A stretch of 64,000 nt of DNA from Corylus avellana (lineage: Eukaryota; Streptophyta; Magnoliopsida; Fagales; Betulaceae): assembly GCF_901000735.1 (NCBI RefSeq), contig NC_081550.1, forward strand, positions 4,112,669-4,176,668, given 5' to 3'. Made by a program: the position numbers and the translations under genes. Each line of letters starts with the position of its first letter. Within the stretch, counting starts at the first letter, position 1. The notes under the pieces were generated by a model, which had not been told where the DNA came from, ran no database searches, and worked only from the letters and a program-made list of their open reading frames with translations. Positions 58,001 to 64,000 of this stretch are shown piece by piece.

Positions 58001-61000
58001 GATTTTTATTACCATGTATCTAGTTGTATAGTAAATGCACAGAAGTCAACTAAATAGTGAGTGTAATATGTGCCACAGTACTCAGAAGTATCTTTCTAGT
58101 AGGAGTGATGCTATTTAGAGTATGTTTGAAATTGCGTTAGGGAGCTTAAAAAATATTTTTAATACCTAAAAATTTCAAAAGTACTTCTTTGATTTTTTTT
58201 ATTCTAAAAATGACCAAAACACACTTTCGAAAAAATCTTAAAAATGATATATATATTTTTTTAAAAAAATCGGTACTTTAAAAGTTATATTTCCCAACAC
58301 AATCACAATCATCCTCTTATATATTAGATTATTATAAGATAGCCATACACAGTGGCGGAACCACGTTAGGGCGGGCAGTGGCCACGGCCCCTGCAAGGAT
58401 TTTTTTTTTTTTTTTTTTAAAAAAAATTTCTTCATATTTTCCTCACCCAATGTCCAACACACTGTACTGCGGCCCCTACAATAAGTTTTTTAAACTTTTT
58501 TTTTTTTTTCTTTTTCGTCCGACAAGTCCCAACTCACCTTAGTGCACAACTTACAAAATGATTTTAATTTTTTTTCTCTCTCTGCACTTTTTTGTCTTCT
58601 TCAAGGGTTTGTTTTTAATTGTTTTTCCTTTTTTTAATTGTTCTTCGAAAATCAAAATCTAGTGAGTCACAACCCTAATTTACTCGATTTCTCTGATTCT
58701 CTCTGATTCCGTTTGGTTAAGATCTTTTGTTAATTAGTTGTTTAACATTTATAATGATTGCTTATTAATTTGAATGATTGCTTATATTTGTATAAACTTT
58801 ATTTTGAACTTAATCAAGGTTAGCCACAACCATAATTTCTCCTAATTTCCTCGATATCTCTATGATTTCGTTTGTGGTTAGTATTCTAAGCTCAATTCCT
58901 AATTTAAATGTTCTTGTAATTCAGATATTTTGGTTATTAAATATTGAGGATATTAGTTGTTAAAATTTAATCATTTAATTGGAGACCATAAAGTGCTATT
59001 CTAGACATTTTTTTTTGTATTTCTGTCTTTTTGATATAGTGTCGACATGTTATATTTCTAATATATCAATTTGAGCACATATTTATGAACTTTTCTAGAT
59101 ATTTTTTTGTGATGCATATATTGTATGAATTACCAAATTTTTAAGGTGAAGAAAATTTTTAAGACGCCAAAAAAAAATTTTTTAGGCCGCCAAAATTTTT
59201 TTTAGGGCCCCTACATTATAAAATGTCTGACTCTACCACTGGCCATACAATTAGAATAGCGTGGCATGCACAATGAAAATCAGCATATGGATCAAGAAGA
59301 GCTTCTAAAAAGGAAAAATCAAGTATTGATTTTCATTGTGCACGTTATCCTAATAATTATATGGCAGTCGTATAGTATTCTATTAAATAACATTTATCTT
59401 CTAGTATTTTTTCTCTAGATATGATGGTTTTAACAAAGTTAATTCTCAAAAGGAAGGCAGACATAGACCAGACCTTGATGTCCCTCCAGCTTGGATCAGT
59501 GTTTATACGTGAAATAACATAGCTTCTGAGGGCCTCTGACAACTTGTACATAAATTCTGTGCCTGGAGTGATTACATGGGAAGTTGAAACTTCATGTTTG
59601 TCATTTTTCGGAAGAAGATACTCAAGAAGAACCGGTTTTCCTTCCATTTCAAACTGTTCTATTAGCCTCTTCTTCTCGGCTTGCTATATAGTAGATAACA
59701 GTAAGATAAAAGAAAACGATCATCTCTCAAGCAGGAAGCAGAAATCTATATTCAGCCAGACTCAAGATGAGAAAACTCACATCTCTTTCACATCTCCAAA
59801 TAGTCCGAAAACGTCCAGATCGTTGTTGATTCATTTTGGCCCATGGAGCAACTCCATCTAAGTTTGAGAACAAATTTCAGTACGTGATGTTAAAGGCAAA
59901 GCATTTCCTGAGATTCAAACCAAAGAGATCGAGTTTCTTTGAAAGAGAGTTTTCTTCTAAATTAAATTGGAGAAACTTTCTGCAATCTTTGTGTGTCCCC
60001 TTGCATGTGATAATATATCACATTTTTTATTTTATTTTATTTATTTTTATTGCAAGGACAAATTAAAGGTGAAATTTTTTTTATTAAAAAGTCATGTGTT
60101 TTTCACTTGTTATTTTAAAAGTATGGGTTTCTTACATGCAATGTGACATGTCACATTTTTATATACTGGGTTGAAAGAAATCTTTATCTGTTTCTCTTGA
60201 TAACAAACAACAATTAAACAGGTACATCTGCGAGTGCACACGGACGCGAATAGCCTAATACTTGTTTACATTGTCAATGAACAGAATTTTTTCTACAAAC
60301 TAAACTCTACGGTCCTTTAAGCATGTGAGAAGTACATTTTTAATAAAACATATTCATTACTTAATTATATATATATAAAAAAAATACATTTTCTTATTAA
60401 TATTATTATGAGAAGCAAACATATTCTTTTCCTATCCTAATTAAGGACACGTACATGTCACTCGTTTAAGAAATTTCTAACAATTCAGATCGTAGGAAAT
60501 TGTTGTCCGTTGTGGACCTAACTAGTCTAAGGTAAGAGAGATATATATATATAGTTGACAAAAGTTTCCAGGCCAAATGATAATTACATATCTACAATCA
60601 AGCGCAGCAAATTAAGCACGTGTATTTCAACCAAACATTTAAATTAAGGAACATGCATGTTGAAGTTGAAGGACTGCAGTCTCACCTATTGCCATATAAA
60701 GTAACTTCCGTGGTCTTACGATACTGAAAAGGTTGTCAACGTATTCAAAGATATTATTGAATACTTCTTCGAAGGTTTTTGGAGGGCAAGGCTGATGAAC
60801 AAAATAAGACAATATAAAACAAATTATGAGTTAATTTACTAGAAAGAACAAAAATTAAAATTCAAAAATAAGGTGCTTATAAATATTACAATAATAATTA
60901 TGATTAAAATATTCTAGACTAGCTGAAAAAAAAGGCCAAAAAAGAACGAACTTGATTAGCGGGCTGGAAGCAGAAGTGGATAATCAAATTCATATCAAGG

Positions 61001-61134
61001 TAGAGATTATCGAACTCGATGCCATTAGGGTTTGGCAAGGAGGTGTTGATGCACTCTCCTTCATCTTCTCTAGCTTTAACCACAACGGTCGGATACTTGT
61101 TCGTCAACCACCGATAGAACGACGGCACACCCAT
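52013..61134 (-). CDS. XRN4-like 5'-3' exoribonuclease with altered active site (right copy), 23 exons
   Basis: Exons in transcript order: 60952-61134, 60686-60791, 59781-59857, 59474-59683, 57710-57832, 57552-57614, 57267-57329, 56982-57152, 56502-56579, 56261-56413, 55993-56157, 54611-54706, 54399-54494, 54118-54188, 53918-54046, 53737-53813, 53617-53657, 53377-53451, 53168-53298, 52933-53025, 52771-52846, 52519-52589 and 52013-52427. No stop interrupts them; the sum is 920 aa. Exon borders match the left copy one for one, and exon 8 is identical at 49 of 57 residues. Acidic metal sites remain (LDMN, DGVAP, GEGEHK, DADL, GNDF). But [10 protein letters not shown] is [25 protein letters not shown] is [15 protein letters not shown] and FLPHMP is FLPGMP. 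Exon 7 has only 21 codons ([20 protein letters not shown]) and no zinc knuckle. Exon 11 has a small internal duplication ([14 protein letters not shown]). Introns hold a solo LTR, a hAT element and a foldback. It may be a weakened or repurposed nuclease, or a gene early in decay. Confidence 0.82.
53869..53898 (-). repeat. GAA microsatellite in intron 15 of the right XRN copy
   Basis: About nine GAA units, absent from the matching intron of the left copy (47761-47847). It lies about 20 bases from the exon 15 donor. Confidence 0.8.
54926..55842 (+). mobile_element. Solo LTR in intron 11 of the right XRN copy
   Basis: A 917-bp segment from TGTTAGTTCTTG to GAATTTTCA, flanked by the perfect 5-bp repeat ACAAC (54921-54925 and 55843-55847). 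It has a TATATATACATTATTATAAAA box, a CT-rich part and no coding sequence, as a lone LTR should. The left XRN copy holds the uninterrupted site (GTTGT, 46772-46776, within matching intron sequence), which proves the borders. It lies opposite in direction to the gene. Copia type is likely from the size, but not certain. Confidence 0.92.
56600..56960. mobile_element. Foldback element with CCACC core in intron 8 of the right XRN copy
   Basis: AT-rich flanks surround a core at 56765-56870 with GCCACCCAAGTGGG, GGGGTGGCCTAGGGTGGC and GAGCCACCCCCGGAGGTGGC. The matching intron of the left copy (45439-45892) has nothing like it, so the insertion is specific to this copy. The ends are approximate. Confidence 0.55.
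57904..58095. mobile_element. MITE b in intron 4 of the right XRN copy
   Basis: The ends AGAGTAATGCTATTCAGTAG and GTGTAATATGTGCCACAG surround inverted CATACAATTGGATGATGTGG and TTACCATGTATCTAGTTGTAT arms. The same element sits at the same place in the left copy (about 44241-44400), so it predates the gene duplication. Confidence 0.65.
58350..59241 (+). mobile_element. hAT element in intron 4 of the right XRN copy
   Basis: An 892-bp element with the left end CAGTGGCGGAACCACG and right end TAGGGGCCC-like inside sequence ending CTACCACTG. It is flanked by a perfect 8-bp repeat, GCCATACA (58342-58349 and 59242-59249). The stretch at about 59000-59110 (TTTTTGATATAGTGTCGACA) matches the complement of 50330-50420 in the other hAT element, so they are one family. 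Only the last codons of the transposase are traceable (AAAGTGCTATTCTAG at about 58991). The target is itself a MITE (MITE a). Confidence 0.9.
59858..60685 (-). other. Enlarged intron 2 of the right XRN copy
   Basis: 828 bases against 81 in the left copy (43582-43662). It is AT-rich, with a TA run at 60543-60554. No clear terminal repeats were seen, so the cause of the expansion is unknown. Confidence 0.6.
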
Positions 61135-61789
61135 CTCACTTCTTTCTCTCACTCTGAATCTTTCTCCTTCTCTTTTGCGTCGGATTGTAGGAGAAAGAGC
61201 GACACCAGAGCAAATGTTAAATACCCAGCAAATGTAGTACTAGTGCCATTTTTCTTGACGGACTCTTTAACAAAAGTAAAATTCTTTATTACTTTTAGTA
61301 ACGTAAAGTGCAATTATCTACTCTGCTCGTTCTCTCTCATGCGACAACTTCTCTACTAAGTTAACAAGAAAACTTCTTGGCTAGGTTCTTCCCTCCCTCG
61401 TCAAAACTTCCACTTACGGTTTTCTCTCTTCTATATACAATATACAATGCTTTTATTATAATATATAAAAGTATGTAAACCATATGTACGACAACAAGTA
61501 TATTTAATTATTAGATTTCATAAATATATCCTATAATTAATACATTTGTAAGAATCTATGTGAACTTGTGTTGAAAAATGGAGCTTTAGATTTATTTATC
61601 AAGAAATAGTTTTTGAGATTCATTTTCCAAAAGGGCATTTTTTAGAAAGAAAAGCAAAGAATAATTTTTATTTTTTCATTTTTTTCACCATACATACCTA
61701 TTTTTGCTTTGTACAACTTTTAATATACTAAAATTATTTTGAAGCTCTTTAACGCAATATTATATAATTTTTAAGTTAACATGTAAGTA
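61135..61789. other. Upstream region of the right XRN gene
   Basis: The first 60 bases resemble the left copy's leader. Beyond about 61200 no similarity to the left promoter was noticed, so the two genes may have different control. No other gene was seen. Confidence 0.5.
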
Positions 61790-61905
61790 CTAGCATTATA
61801 AAAATAAACAAAAATACAAAATCTAAAGTGTCTAAAATTGCATCATACGCTCTTGTAGAGAAACAAAATAATCATTTTCAATATAAGAAGTCTTATATTA
61901 CAAAC
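61790..61905. mobile_element. Degraded hAT fragment of the same family
   Basis: AAAAATACAAAATCTAAAGT, GTCTAAAATTGCATCATACG and CTCTTGTAGAG match, with changes, the part of the 50199-51050 element that encodes the end of the transposase (LLRERKVQF there, a mutated form here). No terminal repeats or target duplication remain. Confidence 0.5.
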
Positions 61906-62020
61906 AATTCATAGAAGTGTAACCTCATCAAGTCAGCAAATGTGTCATTTCTTTTTTCTGTTTGGACGGCCGTGAGATTCCTTATCATTAATTGGCTGCT
62001 CCAATTCACCCTTATTAATT

Positions 62021-62125
62021 TTTTTTTTTTTTTGACATGTTCGCATAAGAGGATAAGGGAGATTCAAACTAATGACTTCCACTTCATTAGGCGTGGTCCC
62101 AGCCGATTGAGCCACCTCTTGGAGA
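62021..62125 (-). mobile_element. tRNA-derived SINE (family A) with 19-bp target duplication
   Basis: The reverse-strand copy has head GAGGTGGCTCAATCGGCTGG, a mutated B box (TTAGTTTGAATCTC) and a tail of at least 14 As. It is flanked by the perfect 19-bp repeat CAATTCACCCTTATTAATT at 62002-62020 and 62126-62144. It fixes the ends of the family precisely. Confidence 0.92.
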
Positions 62126-62144
62126 CAATTCACCCTTATTAATT

Positions 62145-63655
62145 AGTGCATGTTAAAGCGTCTCTCCACTTGTTGCAGTTGTTGCCTTTGAAAATCGCCG
62201 TTTGTGGCAATATCAATTTTCAATATTGAGCCAAGTCATTTATTTGATCTATTTCTAATAATTTTTACACGATTTTTCAATTGTTTTGGGGCTTCTGTTT
62301 GAATTGTCCCCCCGTTATTTTTATTGCGTATGTTAGAATCTCAAAAACCCTAAGGTTTTTATTTTTTATTTTTTATTTTTTATTTTTTATGGACATTAAA
62401 TTTTCTATTATCTTCTCTAATTGTTTTTTTAAAAAAATATTTTTTATAATACTCTTGTTAACATTCATCTTTCACCAGCATTTCATGAAAAAAAATAAAT
62501 GCTTTATCTTAAGCTCCATTCTGCACATAACCATTGACCATTGCTGTCCAAGCATAAACATTTTTCACATACCCATTAATCACAGGTTTCCATAGGTACA
62601 CGTTCTTGAGCTAAAAAACGAGCAGTGACCGAGCTGGGCTTCCACATATAGCATACACACAGCCGAGCTTCGTGGCGAGGAAAGGGTTTTGTCCGAGCCC
62701 ATGAGTGAGGATTTGAGCGTGGTAGTCTATGTTATTTTTTTATATTGAAGTGTTTTCTTTAAGTATGTTTCTCTTAAATAATTAAGTGGGTATTTAAAGT
62801 GTCACTTTGTACCCGAGGAGATGTATTATTCAAGAAGCTTATTTGCAATTCATTGTGTTGGAGTGTGATTCTCTCGGTTGAGGTGTGACACCAGGTCCTT
62901 TTAGGATTTAGAGTGTGTGCGTGATTTAGGAGCAATTAAGGTCTCTCTTCCTTATTTGTTATTTTCTCTCTTCCTGAATTCTCGTTTCAATTTTCAATTC
63001 TTAGTTTCAGTTGGTATGAGCCCGACCTAATTAATATATGGATTCCTTTGCACATGGGCCTATCTATTATTTCCTTAACAAGCTATAACTCTTTTGTTTA
63101 CTCAATATATATATATATATATATATATATAACTCTTTTGTTTTTTTTGCCAATCCCTTTTAATCATTGACAAATAAAATAAATAAATAATGGGCGCGGT
63201 TAGATTGTGCTATGCAAGGCATGCAGTTATTGTTGGATTAAGAGTGCGTTTAGCATTGTGATTTTATAAAATTAAAAAAAAATATTTTTTAAATACGCAC
63301 AATTTTAAAAGTTAAACTGCAATTTTATCAAAAGTTTAATTGCATTTTTAAAGATTATAGCTTTAAATTTCATATTCGCTATTTTAAAATCATAATTTTT
63401 AAAATTTCAGATTCAAAGAACGTAAGTGGTTAATCCTTTAAATCCCTTTAATTAATCTGAGTGAGTCAGTTGATGTGAAGACCAACCAGCTAGCAAGAAT
63501 ATTACCATGGTGGTCGGTTTTTGTCGGCTTCCACACCATTATTGATTTTGATTATTAAACACACAAAAATGTCAATGGTCCCATAACTCTGAAAAATAAA
63601 GGACTTGCTCCACTAGTGACAGAGTGACTACTCTTCGTTTCAAAAGGTGAAAAAT
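62145..63655. other. Spacer with simple repeats and LTR-like sequence
   Basis: It contains a TTTTTAT tandem repeat (about 62354-62390) and a TA run at 63103-63131. About 62600-63020 reads like an LTR U5 region followed by GTTGGTATGAGCCCGACC, a poor version of a tRNA-Met primer site. No gene was recognised. Confidence 0.4.
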
Positions 63656-64000
63656 ATAAAAAAGCATCATAAACTATCAACCGTTTTCGATTTAGCCCTA
63701 TAATATTTCAAAAGTGATAAAGTAGTCCCCCAAATTACCAAACTATTACATTTTGGCCACTCCATTAGTCAAAACCGTTAGTTTGGACGGAAACTACAAA
63801 ACGACGTCGTTTTGTTACAGGTAAATTACTATAATGCCCTTTTATAAATTTTATTATTATTATTATTATTATTATTTTTTAAAACAACAAGCAAAACGGC
63901 GCCGTTTTGGTTAGTGGTAGGGATTAAAAATCAAATCTCCCAAACAGCTGATCGTCTCCCTCACGCATAGGTCCCGTCTTCCATCCATCCAGCCGATCGT
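63656..64000. mobile_element. Foldback-type element, cut by the window end
   Basis: Sequence of the style AAACTATCAACCGTTTTCGA, CAAATTACCAAACTATTACA and CAAAACGACGTCGTTTTG resembles the left arms of the other foldbacks in the window. An ATT microsatellite lies at 63849-63875. The right arm is outside the window. Confidence 0.45.

Noticed and set aside
1..64000. CRISPR array, operons, riboswitches or bacterial-type promoters
   Set aside because: The window is plant nuclear DNA; the repeats seen are transposons and microsatellites with no regularly spaced direct repeats and unique spacers.

Overview
This is a nuclear window from a flowering plant, almost certainly a dicot. Genes have many short GT-AG introns, the DNA between them is very AT-rich, and the gene families are plant ones: a plant NEK kinase, NDR1/HIN1-like (NHL) membrane proteins, a RALF-type peptide and XRN4-type exoribonucleases. 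There is also a decayed piece of plastid DNA. The repeat families hint at a woody rosid, but that is only an inference. Two runs of N (1452-1942 and 2198-2332) are assembly gaps.

Layout. 1-2.9 kb: repeats, gaps and the GA-rich leader of the first gene. 2.9-9.5 kb (+): a 14-exon NEK5/NEK6(IBO1)-type kinase of about 966 aa, with a possible intron in its 3' UTR. 11-36.4 kb: a loose series of intronless LEA_2/NHL genes (11060-11737, 20138-20869, 35782-36414, all +) with one copy lacking its 5' end (16401-16982) and a small RALF-like secreted peptide (14177-14422). The space between them is filled with MITEs and foldback elements, SINEs, LTR pieces and a TRIM-like element. 33-41.4 kb: LINE fragments (one split by a foldback element) and a plastid-derived insertion with a decayed trnI-CAU. 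43.2-61.1 kb: two 23-exon XRN4-like 5'-3' exoribonuclease genes pointing tail to tail. The left copy (43209-49637, +) predicts about 953 aa, the right copy (52013-61134, -) about 920 aa. Between them lie 2.4 kb holding a hAT element and a sulfate-transporter gene fragment. 61-64 kb: repeats only.

The XRN pair is the most interesting part. Both copies stay open through every exon and keep the acidic residues that bind metal. Both lack the CCHC zinc knuckle expected between the two conserved halves of the nuclease, and each has a different short exon in its place. The right copy also changes residues in the pocket that recognises the 5' phosphate of the RNA. Transposons date the history: two small MITEs in intron 4 are shared by both copies, so they are older than the duplication. 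A solo LTR and a hAT element occur only in the right copy, and the left copy keeps the empty LTR site. The convergent layout could give complementary transcripts. The NEK, NHL and RALF genes show no operon-like link with each other; the NHL genes look like members of a dispersed local family.
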